Positions 1 to 8,637 of a DNA stretch of 64,000 nucleotides are shown here, piece by piece. Source of the DNA: Streptomyces sp. XY006. GTDB taxonomy: Bacteria > Actinomycetota > Actinomycetes > Streptomycetales > Streptomycetaceae. The stretch covers positions 186,001 through 250,000 of the forward strand of contig NZ_NOKT01000006.1 in assembly GCF_002237655.1 (NCBI RefSeq), given 5' to 3'. The notes under the pieces are model-generated. The model had not been told where the DNA came from. It worked only from the letters and a program-made list of their open reading frames with translations, and searched no databases. Every line of letters begins with the position of its first letter. The first letter of the stretch is position 1. The translations under genes and the position numbers were made by a program.

Positions 1-177
1 CGAGTCCGACGTCGTGGTGAGCCAGACGTCGACGCGCTCCCCCGCCGCCGCGGCCGGTGCGGTCAGGCCGGGCCCTGTGAGCAGGGCCAGGGCCAGGAGC
101 AGGACGGTCGTCGCTGCGCCGGGCCGCCGCCGGGCGGGGGTTCCGCGCGTGAGCGGGAGTCTGAGGAGCCGGGTCAT
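1..177 (-). CDS. N-terminal fragment of a secreted protein (possibly a glycoside hydrolase)
   Basis: Only the first 59 codons lie in the window; the gene runs off the left edge. The ATG at 177 opens a basic stretch with RRR near residue 18, then a hydrophobic run rich in Leu and Ala and an Ala-rich region ending near residue 47, which is a clear secretion signal. The mature start reads ERVDVWLTTTSDS, which resembles the beginning of some secreted actinobacterial glycosidases (GH30-like), but this is too short for an assignment. The gene lies 155 bp downstream of a LacI-type repressor on the same strand, which fits a carbohydrate-active enzyme. The signal peptide is certain; the enzyme class is a guess. 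Confidence 0.6.
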   Translation of the reverse strand, partial: MTRLLRLPLTRGTPARRRPGAATTVLLLALALLTGPGLTAPAAAAGERVDVWLTTTSDS

Positions 178-263
178 GGCATGACCTCTCTGTGGGGGGT
201 GCTCACCTTCACGCCTTGAAGGCGAAGACAAGGGACGAGTGCGGCGATCGGCACCGTCCAACT

Positions 264-278
264 GCCTTAAGTTAAGGC
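264..278. promoter_or_regulatory. Perfect palindrome upstream of the secreted-protein gene
   Basis: GCCTTAAGTTAAGGC is a 15-bp perfect inverted repeat (GCCTTAA, central G, TTAAGGC) lying in an unusually A+T-rich patch between the LacI gene end and the secreted-protein start. Its location about 90 bp upstream of that start suggests an operator. The odd-numbered centre does not match the CG-centred operators usual for LacI proteins, so another regulator may bind here. Confidence 0.4.
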
Positions 279-332
279 CTGATTAAACTGACAGGGCATG
301 AACCCGTCAATAAAGAGCGCCGAAGAAACAGT

Positions 333-1334
333 TCAGGGGCCGACCGTGGACTCGCGGACGACGACGGACGTGGGCAGCACGGCGGACGCCCTGGACGGCT
401 CCTCGCCCGTCAACTGCGCGAGGAGCATCCGCGCCGCCGTCTCCCCCATGGTCCGCATGGGCTGATGGACCGTGGTGAGGGCGGGGTGGGTCAGGCCGGC
501 CATCGGGATGTCGTCGAAGCCGATCACGGCCACGTCGTCGGGTACGCGCAGACCGGCCGCGCGCAGGGCCGCCAGAGCACCGATGGCGGCGAGGTCGTTG
601 TGGGCGAAGACGGCGTCGAAGGTGTGGCCTTCGCCGAGGAGTCGACGCACGGCCGCGCGGCCGCCGGCCTCGGTGAAGTCGCTCTCCACCACGAGCGCGG
701 GGTCCAGCGGGTGGCCGCCTTCGGCATACACGCCGCCGAAGCCGTCGAGTCGGTCACGGACGCAGCCGAAGCGCAGGGGCCCCGCGACGACGAGAGGCCT
801 GTGCCGCTCCAGGGACAGCAGATGGTGTGCGGCCGCGGCACCTCCCTCACGGTTCTCCGCGGTGACGTGCGGGAATTCGGGATGGCGGCCGCGGTCGTCG
901 ATCAGCACGACGGGGAGCCCTTTGCGGTGCAGCGCCGTCAGCATGGCCAGGGTGTCCTCGGGCTCCACGGCGACCAGTCCGTCGAAGGCGCGGGCGGAGA
1001 CCTGGCTGGTGAACCGTGCGACCGAGTCGGTGCCCCGGTTGCAGGTGAACAGCAGCAGCCCGAACCCGGCCTCCTCCACGGTGTCGACGACGCCCTGCAA
1101 GACCTCCCCCATCCACGGCCAGGTCAGCGAGGGCACCAGCATGCCGACCGTACGGCTGCTTCCCCGGGCCAGGCCCACCGCGCCCGAGCTGGGCACGTAT
1201 CCGAGCCGCTCGATGACCTCCCGGACGTGGGCGCGTGTGGCGTGATCCACCTCGCCCCGCGTGTTGAGGACGCGGGAGACGGTCGTCTTGCTCACGCCCG
1301 CGATCCGAGCCACGTCCGCGATGGTGACCCGCAT
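333..1334 (-). CDS. LacI-family transcriptional regulator
   Basis: The protein has 333 residues, the normal length for the family. Residues 1-50 form the LacI helix-turn-helix ([20 protein letters not shown]) followed by the hinge helix, and residues 60-330 form the periplasmic-binding-protein-like effector domain, with the typical [20 protein letters not shown] stretch near the C-terminus. Such proteins repress sugar-use genes until a sugar binds. It lies between a secreted-protein gene downstream on the same strand and a divergent DUF1996 gene. A CG-centred double palindrome in front of the latter (1546-1573) is the most likely binding site. The effector sugar cannot be read from the sequence. 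Confidence 0.93.
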   Translation of the reverse strand: MRVTIADVARIAGVSKTTVSRVLNTRGEVDHATRAHVREVIERLGYVPSSGAVGLARGSSRTVGMLVPSLTWPWMGEVLQGVVDTVEEAGFGLLLFTCNRGTDSVARFTSQVSARAFDGLVAVEPEDTLAMLTALHRKGLPVVLIDDRGRHPEFPHVTAENREGGAAAAHHLLSLERHRPLVVAGPLRFGCVRDRLDGFGGVYAEGGHPLDPALVVESDFTEAGGRAAVRRLLGEGHTFDAVFAHNDLAAIGALAALRAAGLRVPDDVAVIGFDDIPMAGLTHPALTTVHQPMRTMGETAARMLLAQLTGEEPSRASAVLPTSVVVRESTVGP

Positions 1335-1545
1335 GACATACCTCCCCCGGCGGCCGGCTCCGACGGCAACACCCTATGCGGCGGCGCCGGGTCGACCGGC
1401 GCGCTCGGCCGTGGCGCCTCGCGAGCGGTGGAAGGGAGCACCGGGTGCCGGCGTCAACCGTTGAAGACGTCCGAGCTTCGGAATGTACCGATCACTACGA
1501 GAAGTATTGACGCCGACATGACAGTGCCGTTCACTCTCGCCAGAC

Positions 1546-1573
1546 CCGGAACCGGTTCCGGAACCGGTTCCGG
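1546..1573. promoter_or_regulatory. Double CG-centred palindrome, probable LacI-type operator
   Basis: Two overlapping copies of CCGGAACCGGTTCCGG make a 28-bp sequence that is one perfect palindrome and also a 12-bp tandem repeat. GGAACCGGTTCC with a central CG is the shape of LacI/GalR operators, and a LacI gene lies about 210 bp away in the opposite direction. A weak promoter-like pair, TTGACG at 1507-1512 and TTCACT at 1530-1535 with 17-bp spacing, would place the operator over the transcription start of the DUF1996 gene. Binding by the neighbouring repressor is inferred. Confidence 0.6.
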
Positions 1574-1608
1574 GAGACAGCCCCCACCACTTCCCTAGGA
1601 GGAGTGCT

Positions 1609-2544
1609 GTGCCGAAAGCTTCCCCCCGCCCGCCCACGGACCGTCCGCTGAGGCGACGCGCCTGGCCGACCGCCCTGGCGGCCCTGGCCCTGTTATGCGC
1701 CACCCTGTTCAGCGGCGCCGGTGCACCCCGGCCGGATGCGGACTCCACCGCACTCGACGCCGCGCCGCAGGCCGCTCAGGTGGTCCGCGTGGCGGAGTTC
1801 CTCGCCGAGTGCCCCTACAGCCACCGGCTCCCCGACGATCCGATCGTCTTCCCCGGCCTGCCCGGGGCGTCCCACATGCACAGCTTCTTCGGCAGCCGGG
1901 TGACCAACGCGCACACCGACGTCACCGACCTGCTCGGCTCGTCCTCGACCTGCGCTCCGGCGGTGGACACGTCGTCGTACTGGGTGCCCACGCTCTACCG
2001 CGACGACCAGCCCGTGGAGCCCACCGGCACGACCTTCTACTACCTGGGCGAGGGGGTGCGCGACGACGTCATCCAGCGCATCCGTCCGTTCCCTCAGGGG
2101 CTGCGCATCGTGGCCGGCAACGCCAAGTCGACCGGCGTCGACGACCCCACGTCGATCGCCCGTTGGTCCTGCCTGCACCATGGGGAGGTCAACCCCTCGA
2201 AGGACTTCGTGACCTGCCCGGCCGGATCGATGCTGGAGTCCTACCTGGACTTCCCGCAGTGCTGGGACGGCAGGAACCTGGACTCCGCGGACCACAAGAG
2301 CCACATGTCCTACCCGGTCAACGGAGCCTGCCCGGCCAGCCATCCCGTGCCGGTGCCGAAACTGCGCCAGGTCCTGCGCTACCCCGTCTCGGGGAGCACC
2401 CAGGGACTGCGACTGGCTTCCGGGCCCGGCTACACGATGCACGGTGACTTCTTCAACGCCTGGCCGGAGAACGAACTCGCCCGCCGGGTCACCACCTGCA
2501 TCAACGCCATCGTCAAGTGCGGCGCGGACGGCAACCCCTCCTGA
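1609..2544 (+). CDS. Secreted DUF1996 domain protein
   Basis: GTG start with a strong AGGAGGAG ribosome site at 1597-1604; 311 residues. Residues 1-18 are basic and 19-37 hydrophobic, a signal peptide or anchor. Residues about 60-290 match the DUF1996 family, with SHMHSFFG at 88-95, a PTLY motif and a CLHHGE motif with conserved His residues. The biochemical role is unknown; members occur in secreted fungal and actinobacterial proteins, often with sugar-binding modules. Leu29 is encoded by TTA (1693-1695), the rarest streptomycete codon, read only by the bldA tRNA, so translation is probably delayed until development. Transcription is probably under the operator at 1546-1573. Confidence 0.88.
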   Translation: MPKASPRPPTDRPLRRRAWPTALAALALLCATLFSGAGAPRPDADSTALDAAPQAAQVVRVAEFLAECPYSHRLPDDPIVFPGLPGASHMHSFFGSRVTNAHTDVTDLLGSSSTCAPAVDTSSYWVPTLYRDDQPVEPTGTTFYYLGEGVRDDVIQRIRPFPQGLRIVAGNAKSTGVDDPTSIARWSCLHHGEVNPSKDFVTCPAGSMLESYLDFPQCWDGRNLDSADHKSHMSYPVNGACPASHPVPVPKLRQVLRYPVSGSTQGLRLASGPGYTMHGDFFNAWPENELARRVTTCINAIVKCGADGNPS

Positions 2545-2600
2545 TCCCTTCGAAGCCCCACCGATCAGCCCCGACACGGCGAACGAACCGAGGAGCGGCG

Positions 2601-3185
2601 ATGACGGACCCCTCGCGCGGCGGTACGAGGAACCTCGCCGTCGCTGCTCTGCTCTGCGCGCTGGCCGTGTCGGGGTGCGCGTCCTCGCCGCCTTCCGCCC
2701 ATCCGGCCGCACCACGTCCGGCGGCCGGCGCGACCTCACCGGGCGCTCCGAACGCCACGGAGGTCGGCTGGCTCCAGCTGACGATCGCCATGGACGACCA
2801 GGCCAGGCGGATTCTCGAACTCGCGCCGCAGCGGAGCGGCAGCACCCGCATGAAGGACTGGGCGGCCGAGACCGCCGTACGGCACCGGGACCGGCTCGCG
2901 GTCCTGCGCACCCTGCTGGCTGCCCGGGGCGTACCCGACGACAACCCGCACGAGGGGCACGACATGCCCGGCATGGTCGACGCGCGGGAGATGCGGGCGT
3001 TGCGGGCGGCCCGGGGTCCGCGTTTCGACCGGCTGTTGCGGTCCGCGCTGATCGAGCACCTCGGCCAGTCGCGGAAGCTGGCGGCAGCCGTACGGAAGGC
3101 CGGGGCCGGCGCCGACGTACGGAAGGCCGCCCTCGCCACGGACACCTCGGCGGCCGAGGCCCGGCGGCAGCTGCCCCCTGCCTGA
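2601..3185 (+). CDS. DUF305-like lipoprotein
   Basis: The ATG at 2601 is preceded by GAGGAGCGGCG and starts a 194-residue protein with a lipoprotein signal: hydrophobic residues 12-24 and a lipobox AVSGC with Cys26. The mature part has the layout of DUF305: a helical N-terminal half, a His-rich HEGHDMPGM segment, then REMRALRAARGPRFDRLL and an EHLGQSRKLA helix. The family is metal-associated, of unclear function and common in copper-responsive loci. The second helix has HL where the family usually has HH. It starts 56 bp after the DUF1996 gene and may be co-transcribed with it. Confidence 0.75.
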   Translation: MTDPSRGGTRNLAVAALLCALAVSGCASSPPSAHPAAPRPAAGATSPGAPNATEVGWLQLTIAMDDQARRILELAPQRSGSTRMKDWAAETAVRHRDRLAVLRTLLAARGVPDDNPHEGHDMPGMVDAREMRALRAARGPRFDRLLRSALIEHLGQSRKLAAAVRKAGAGADVRKAALATDTSAAEARRQLPPA

Positions 3186-3192
3186 CGGCCTT

Positions 3193-3438
3193 CTATGCGG
3201 CCAGCGTCTTGTCCTCCGTCGAGGCACCCGACCGGGTGGCCCCGTACTGTGCGAGCAGGGCGTCGGCTGCCGACAGGGCCTGCTCGGGCGTGCGGGATCC
3301 GGTCATCACGCAAAGGGTGTACGTGGCGTCTTCGAGTGCCCGGCTGGTGCGGCCGGTGGGGCGCACGTCGTGCTCGATACGAGCAGAAGCGAATCGGGCC
3401 AGCGCAGCCCTCAGCTGCCCTTCCGCCGGAACGATCAT
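3193..3438 (-). CDS. DUF5133-type small protein
   Basis: An 81-residue soluble protein convergent with the preceding lipoprotein gene, only 7 bp separating the stops. I chose the ATG at 3438 because GGGGAGAGG lies 7-8 bases upstream; an in-frame ATG at 3486 would add 16 poorly conserved residues. The sequence MIVPAEGQLRAALARF followed by SRALEDATYTLCVMTG and a C-terminal ALSAADALL helix is typical of DUF5133 proteins, which are almost restricted to Streptomyces and have no known function. No signal peptide or membrane segment is seen. Confidence 0.7.
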   Translation of the reverse strand: MIVPAEGQLRAALARFASARIEHDVRPTGRTSRALEDATYTLCVMTGSRTPEQALSAADALLAQYGATRSGASTEDKTLAA

Positions 3439-3619
3439 GGTGACGCCTCTCCCCTCAGAGCCCTTCCCCCAGGCGGCTGACCGCACGACGAGGACCTGGC
3501 TGTACTCCGGTCATGTGACACCTCGGCTGCCCCCGGGCACCCCGAGCCACCTTCTAGTCCCCCGCATCCGGCCGGTTATGCCGGGCGGGCCGCGCTGCGA
3601 CCTTCGCCGCTCCGCGAGG

Positions 3620-4231
3620 TCACTGCGGCGGGGCGCCCAGGGGGTGAGCGGCCAGGGCGCGGGCCGTGCCGTACAGGTTCGCCGCCATGGCCCGGCCGGT
3701 CTTGTGGGCCCAGTCGTGCCCCCGCTGATCGTCGAGGTAGTCCGGGCCGGGGCCGGGGCCGAGGTGCCAGTAGGTCCACGACTGTCCGGGGATCGTGTAG
3801 CCGATGTCGCACAGGGCGCCGTTGATCTCGCTGATCACGTGGTGCGCGCCGTCCTCGTTCCCGGTGACGACGACGCCCGCGACGCGGTTGTAGGCGACGG
3901 GGCGGCCGTCGTCGTCCGTCTCGGAGAGCATCGCGTCCATGCGCTCCAGGACGCGCTGGGCCACCGACGACGGCCGGCCCAGCCAGGTCGGGGAGGCGAT
4001 GATCAGGATCTGTGCCTGCACCAGCTTGGCGTGGACGGCGGGCCAGTCGTCGCCCTCGGCCACCGCTTCGCTGACGACACCCGGGTGGACATCGAGATCG
4101 ACGGCGCGCAGGTGCTCCACCTCCACGCCGCCGTGCTCCGCCAGCCACTCGCCGACCACCTGGGCGAGGGCCGCGGTGTTGGACGGCTCGGGGGACTTCT
4201 TGAGGGTGCAGTTGATCACCAGTGCCTTCAT
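3620..4231 (-). CDS. Flavodoxin-fold NAD(P)H-dependent FMN reductase/oxidoreductase
   Basis: 203 residues starting MKALVINCTLKKSPEPSNT, the beta-strand and phosphate-binding loop of the flavodoxin-like reductase fold. ASPTWLGRPSS around residue 79 is the second FMN-contact loop, and VVVTGNEDGAHH is the third conserved strand and loop. Proteins of this kind bind FMN and reduce quinones or other small substrates with NAD(P)H in the cytoplasm. The aromatic C-terminal stretch (SWTYWHLGPGPGPDYLDD) is typical of an actinobacterial subgroup. The gene stands alone on the minus strand; its natural substrate is not predictable. Confidence 0.85.
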   Translation of the reverse strand: MKALVINCTLKKSPEPSNTAALAQVVGEWLAEHGGVEVEHLRAVDLDVHPGVVSEAVAEGDDWPAVHAKLVQAQILIIASPTWLGRPSSVAQRVLERMDAMLSETDDDGRPVAYNRVAGVVVTGNEDGAHHVISEINGALCDIGYTIPGQSWTYWHLGPGPGPDYLDDQRGHDWAHKTGRAMAANLYGTARALAAHPLGAPPQ

Positions 4232-4310
4232 GGGAAGGACCTACCCCACCGTGCACCGACCGCCTCGGGGTGCACCCGCACGGACCATCCGCCCGCCCCC
4301 CGCGACCGGG

Positions 4311-5189
4311 TCAGCCGGTGGTGCCCCAGGTGGTCCGCGTCAGTCCGACCGGGTTGCCGGCCGGCACGATGCCGGAGTCCAGGACGCGTCGGGCGAGCGG
4401 TTCGAGCAGGTGGGCGAGGCGGGTGGTGCCGTCGGCGCCCAGCGTCCGCCACGGCACGGCCGCCGCGTCGTCCGTGTCGGCCTCCATCGCGTCGTGCGCG
4501 GCCGCTCCGGCACCGGTGAGGCGGCCTTCCCCGTCGATCCAGCCGCGCCCGCGCAACTCCGCCTGCGCGAGCCGCCATTGCCCGGCGTCCCACTGCCGGA
4601 TGTGCCGCTGGAACTCCGCGTCGGTCTCACCTGTCGCGCTCTTGAGGACCAGTGCCTCGACCGGCCCCAGACGACGGCCCACCAGCACGGCGACATGGCC
4701 GTCGCCGCGGTGTTCGCGCAAGGTGGTCAGGGCCTGCCACAGCCTGACGTGGGGCTGGGCCGGGCGGGGCAGGGCCTGGTTGGCCGCGCCGAGCACCCGG
4801 CCCGCGGTGTCCGCGGCGCGGGCGGCCTCCCAGGCGAGGTCGGCGGCCTCGGCCAGCTCGGCGGAGGCGATGACCTCGGCACCGAAGAGGCCGGTCATCG
4901 CGGCGTCCACGGCTCGCTCGCGCGCCTCGATCACCTGCTGCGGGGAAGCCAGAGCCCAGGCGTCCGGCAGCGCTCTGGCCACCCGGTCCGGGTGGAAGAC
5001 GTAGAAGCAGCTGGAGACGACGGACGCGGGGGCCGGGCCCAGAGGCGCCGCCCGCTGGGCGAAATAGCCCATCCAGTAGCCCCGCAGCCCGAGAGCGTCC
5101 ATGGCCTCGCGGACCTCGGCGGTGAAGTAGACCAGTTGGTGGACCGGTTCGAACCTCTCCCACATCGCCCGTGCGACGCTGTCGCTCAT
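4311..5189 (-). CDS. SCO6745-family protein
   Basis: 292 residues from the ATG at 5189 (MSDSVARAMWERFEPVHQL), with GGGAGG and CGGAAG upstream. The opening helix FEPVHQLVYFTAEVREAM, the GYWMGYFAQRAAPLG segment and the FYVFHPDRVARALPDAW segment are typical of the actinobacterial family named after S. coelicolor SCO6745. This family consists of all-helical proteins with a C-terminal winged-helix-like half (residues about 190-290). Its function is not established. No signal peptide or membrane helix is visible. The gene lies on the same strand as the ABC exporter operon upstream, 119 bp from it, and need not be functionally linked. Confidence 0.75.
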   Translation of the reverse strand: MSDSVARAMWERFEPVHQLVYFTAEVREAMDALGLRGYWMGYFAQRAAPLGPAPASVVSSCFYVFHPDRVARALPDAWALASPQQVIEARERAVDAAMTGLFGAEVIASAELAEAADLAWEAARAADTAGRVLGAANQALPRPAQPHVRLWQALTTLREHRGDGHVAVLVGRRLGPVEALVLKSATGETDAEFQRHIRQWDAGQWRLAQAELRGRGWIDGEGRLTGAGAAAHDAMEADTDDAAAVPWRTLGADGTTRLAHLLEPLARRVLDSGIVPAGNPVGLTRTTWGTTG

Positions 5190-5308
5190 CTTCCGGTCCT
5201 CCCGGCTCGACTGCTCCGTTGCGGCGAACGCCAAGGGGCAGCATCCATCATGACCACCGTCATAACAACCCTCGGGGGCGGGCACGGCGACTCTCCCTCC
5301 GCCGTGCG

Positions 5309-7726
5309 TCACTCGGTGCGCAGTGCCGTGGCCGTACGTGTCCCGGCCGCCCAGCCCGCCGGGACCAGTGCGCCCAGTACCGCGAGCACGGCCCCGCCCA
5401 GGCCCAGCAGCAGAAGCTGCACCGGCTCGTACACGTCGAGGACCGCCGGCGGCAGGACGGTGCCCGCGGCACGGCCCATCACCGGCATGACCAGCCCGTG
5501 CAGCGCGTATCCCGCCGGCACGCCCAGCAGCCCGCCGAGCGCCCCGATGGCGGTCACCGGGGCGAGCACGAGGCTCGTGGTCTGCCGTGGGGACATGCCG
5601 ATCGCCTTGCACACGCCGAGGTCGTGGACGCGTTCGCGGGTGTCCAGGATCACGGAGTTGAGCACGCCGAGGCCGGCCACGCAGACCAGCATCGCCGTGA
5701 GCAGCGCCGCCATCGCGGACATCACGAGGATGACGCCCTCCTGCCCCGAGGGGGCGTTGGTGGTCGCGTCGCCGCCGAGCGGCTGGACGACCGCGGCGAC
5801 CTTCCGGGCGTACTCGTCGGCGGAGACACCTGCCTTCACGTCGACGAGGAAGGTGGTGGGCTCGGCCGACGGGAAGTCGGCCAGGGCCGCGTGGATCTGC
5901 AGTCCGTCGCCGGAGGTGTCGAAGGACTCGCCGACGATCCGCAGACGCGCGGTCTCCTTCTCGTGGGTCACCCGCACCGTGTCACCGACCGTGGTGCCGG
6001 TCCGTTCCAGGAAACGCGTCGGGACCACCACCTGCCCCCTGCCGGTGATCCAGTGCCCGGAGATCATCGCGTAGCTGCCGCCGCGCGCATCGCCCTCGTA
6101 CAAGGTGGCCTGGAGGGACTCGGGGATCCCGGCCGCGGTGACCTCGGTCTCGGACTTGGCGTAGTACGACTCGGTGCCCGTCTGCGCGGTGACGGCGGCC
6201 CGCACCTGCGCCGGATCGGCAGCCTCGCGTGGCGACGGCACTGCCGCGTGGCCGTGTGCGAGGGGCGGGCCGGGCCGGCCGCCCGGTGCTGGAGGAGGCG
6301 GCGGAGGGGCGGCGGTGTTCGCCCGGGTGGTCGTGACCGTGACCGCGGCACGGCTTTCGGGGTCCTGGGCGGCGCCGACCGCCGTGAGGGAAGAGGTCAG
6401 GCCCACCGCGAACGTCGCCGCGACCGTGCCGAACGCCACCGCGAGCAGCATCGCGAGGGTACGGACCGGATGGGTGAAGGGGGTGGCGAGACCGTAGGTC
6501 ACCGGTCGCGGCAGGGGCAGCAGCCCCGTCAGCCGGTGTGCCCACTGGCCGCGTCCGGTGCGCGGCGATCCGCCGGCCGCGAGGGCGTCGACCGTGCGCA
6601 GTCCTCCCGCCCGCAGTGCGGGCACGAGTGCCGCGAGTCCCACGACGACCGAGGCGGCGGCCGGAACCGTGACGTTCACCCACCAGGCCACCGCGAGCGG
6701 GATGTTGCCGTAGAGCGCCTCGGTTTCCGACAGCAGCGGCACCGCCAGGAGGTTGCCCAGGACGACTCCCAGGGCGATGCCGGCACCGGCCGGGAGCATC
6801 GCCTGCGCCACGTAGGCGCGGACGATCTCGCCCGGGGTGAAGCCGATGGCCTTGAGGATGCCGATTCTGCGCAGGCCGGTGCCGACCGCACCGCTGATCA
6901 CACCGCTGACGATGATCACCGACATCACGAGGCCGAGCAGGCCGAAGGCCGTCGCGAACGGGACGGTCGCCGCCGCTCCCTGCTCGGCGGCGCGTTTGGT
7001 GTCCAGCCAGGACTGGGTGCCCAGCAGTGCCCGGGCGCCCACGGAGCCGGTCAGCCTCTCCCGGGCGGCACGCATCTGTTCCTTCGTGTCCGCGGAGTCG
7101 AAGCAGTAGAGCATCTGACGCGTGACGGGGCTGCCCGCCGGGGCCAGTGCGGCGACCTGCGCGGGCGTGGCCCAGGCCTGGGCGGTCCGGCTGACCGACA
7201 CGGCGAAGCCGACGACGGTGAGCGTGAGGGCGTTCGCGGTGTCCCCGGCCCTGACGGTGGCGCCGATGCCGAGGGCGGGCCCCTCGAAGGACGCGTCGAG
7301 CACGATCTCGCCGGAACCGCGGGCCCAGCGGCCGGACTTGAGATCCAGGCGGTCCACCGCGCCGCCCGGGCCGGGACGCCCGGCCAGGGTGAGCGCCGGC
7401 AGCCGGAAGCCCGCCCGGTCCACCGGGCGGAACACCAGGGACGGATACGGCCCCGCGGTTGCGGTGGCACCGGCCCGCTTCCCGGTTCCGGCCAGCTGCG
7501 CCGCAATCGTCCGGGCCGGGTCGAACAGGGCGGTGAGGTGCGCACCCCGCTGTCGTTCGAAGGCGTGGTCGAAGGGTGCGGTCGCGGCGACCATCAGCGA
7601 CCCGGCGACGACGGCCGACGCGACGGCCATCATCGTGGCCACGGCGATCACCGCGGTCTGCACCCGCCGCCGGCCCACCCCGGAGCGGACGATCCGGCCG
7701 ATCGCGCCGGTGCCGAACAGGCTCAT
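5309..7726 (-). CDS. FtsX-type ABC transporter permease
   Basis: 805 residues with the layout of MacB/FtsX-like permeases carrying two FtsX units: a TM helix at about 22-45, a large extracytoplasmic domain to about residue 250, three TM helices near 260-380, a second N-terminal helix and extracytoplasmic domain at 420-640, then three C-terminal helices. The second extracytoplasmic region contains a Pro-rich loop (PPPPPPAPGG) and a His-containing low-complexity stretch. Its start overlaps the stop of the ATPase gene by 4 bp, so the two are translationally coupled. With the divergent kinase/regulator pair it resembles peptide-antibiotic sensing and detoxification modules. Substrate unknown. Confidence 0.9.
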   Translation of the reverse strand: MSLFGTGAIGRIVRSGVGRRRVQTAVIAVATMMAVASAVVAGSLMVAATAPFDHAFERQRGAHLTALFDPARTIAAQLAGTGKRAGATATAGPYPSLVFRPVDRAGFRLPALTLAGRPGPGGAVDRLDLKSGRWARGSGEIVLDASFEGPALGIGATVRAGDTANALTLTVVGFAVSVSRTAQAWATPAQVAALAPAGSPVTRQMLYCFDSADTKEQMRAARERLTGSVGARALLGTQSWLDTKRAAEQGAAATVPFATAFGLLGLVMSVIIVSGVISGAVGTGLRRIGILKAIGFTPGEIVRAYVAQAMLPAGAGIALGVVLGNLLAVPLLSETEALYGNIPLAVAWWVNVTVPAAASVVVGLAALVPALRAGGLRTVDALAAGGSPRTGRGQWAHRLTGLLPLPRPVTYGLATPFTHPVRTLAMLLAVAFGTVAATFAVGLTSSLTAVGAAQDPESRAAVTVTTTRANTAAPPPPPPAPGGRPGPPLAHGHAAVPSPREAADPAQVRAAVTAQTGTESYYAKSETEVTAAGIPESLQATLYEGDARGGSYAMISGHWITGRGQVVVPTRFLERTGTTVGDTVRVTHEKETARLRIVGESFDTSGDGLQIHAALADFPSAEPTTFLVDVKAGVSADEYARKVAAVVQPLGGDATTNAPSGQEGVILVMSAMAALLTAMLVCVAGLGVLNSVILDTRERVHDLGVCKAIGMSPRQTTSLVLAPVTAIGALGGLLGVPAGYALHGLVMPVMGRAAGTVLPPAVLDVYEPVQLLLLGLGGAVLAVLGALVPAGWAAGTRTATALRTE

Positions 7727-8415
7727 CGGACGGCCTGCGCACGGGAGTCGAGGGCGATGCGGCCGTCGACGAGGTGAACGGTGCGGCTCGCGCAGGCCTC
7801 CGCCAGGGTCAGGTCGTGCGTCACCAGCACGATGGTCTGGCCGGCGCGGTGCAGCTCCCGCAGCAGCTCGCGGACGTCGTGGCCCGAGGCGCTGTCGAGC
7901 GCGCCGGTGGGCTCGTCGGCGAGCAGCAGCGCGGGCCGGTTGACCAAGGCCCGGGCGACAGCGACCCGTTGGCGTTCGCCTCCGGACAGCCGCCCCGGAT
8001 AGGCGCGTGCGTGTTTCCGGATGCCGAGCGCCTCCATGAGCTCATCCGCGCGGGCCGCGGCGTCACGTCGGCCGGCGCCGGCCAGCCGGGCCGGGAGCTG
8101 GATGTTGTCGGTGACGGTGAGGTCGTCGAGGAGATGGAAGAACTGGAAGGCCATGCCGATGTGTTCGCGACGGAACCGGGCGCGGGCGCGCTCGCTCAGC
8201 CGGTCGATCCGTCGCCCCGCCACGGTCACCGTGCCGTCGGTCGGTTGGTCCAGGCCGGCGACGAGGTGGAGCAGCGTGGACTTGCCGCTGCCGGAAGGGC
8301 CCGTGACGGCCAGGGCCTCGCCCTGGGCGACGTCGAGGGTGAGCGGTCCGAGCACCGGCGCACCGGCGCTGTCGTAGCGCTTGGCCACGCCCTTCAGTTC
8401 GATCACTTGCTGCAT
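7723..8415 (-). CDS. ABC transporter ATP-binding protein (MacB/LolD class)
   Basis: 230 residues with a complete nucleotide-binding domain: Walker A GPSGSGKST near residue 38, Q-loop FQFFHLLDDLT, signature LSGGERQRVAVARAL, Walker B LLLADEPTGALD and switch His in LVTHD. The AFQF and DEPTGALD versions are typical of the LolD/MacB/BceA group that partners FtsX-type permeases. It overlaps the permease gene by 4 bp and is the first gene of the operon. It faces the histidine kinase gene across a 222-bp divergent promoter region (8416-8637). Confidence 0.95.
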   Translation of the reverse strand: MQQVIELKGVAKRYDSAGAPVLGPLTLDVAQGEALAVTGPSGSGKSTLLHLVAGLDQPTDGTVTVAGRRIDRLSERARARFRREHIGMAFQFFHLLDDLTVTDNIQLPARLAGAGRRDAAARADELMEALGIRKHARAYPGRLSGGERQRVAVARALVNRPALLLADEPTGALDSASGHDVRELLRELHRAGQTIVLVTHDLTLAEACASRTVHLVDGRIALDSRAQAVR

Positions 8416-8637
8416 GAGGGTTGTCCGTTCTGGCGGTCGCGAGCGGCACGTGCCGTTGCCTGCGCCGCGAACCTAGGCGTGCCGTGCCCCGGGGCGCCTC
8501 GGCCGTGGAACCGACATCGGTTCGTTCCCGCGGAGGATTCCGCCGCGGACTCCTACCTGAGGAGGAGGCCTGTGAGGCAATGCCGTTGGGCGGGCAGGCG
8601 GACGCGGGGCGGGCGCGCGGCACAGCACAATGCACGG

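Noticed and set aside
4311..5612. Extended start for the SCO6745-family protein
   Set aside because: The first 141 residues are antisense to the end of the ABC permease gene and have shadow-like composition. The family homology starts at the ATG at 5189.
7576..8637. Extended N-terminus for the histidine kinase, open far upstream
   Set aside because: The extension runs antisense through the ABC ATPase gene and has no membrane or sensor features.
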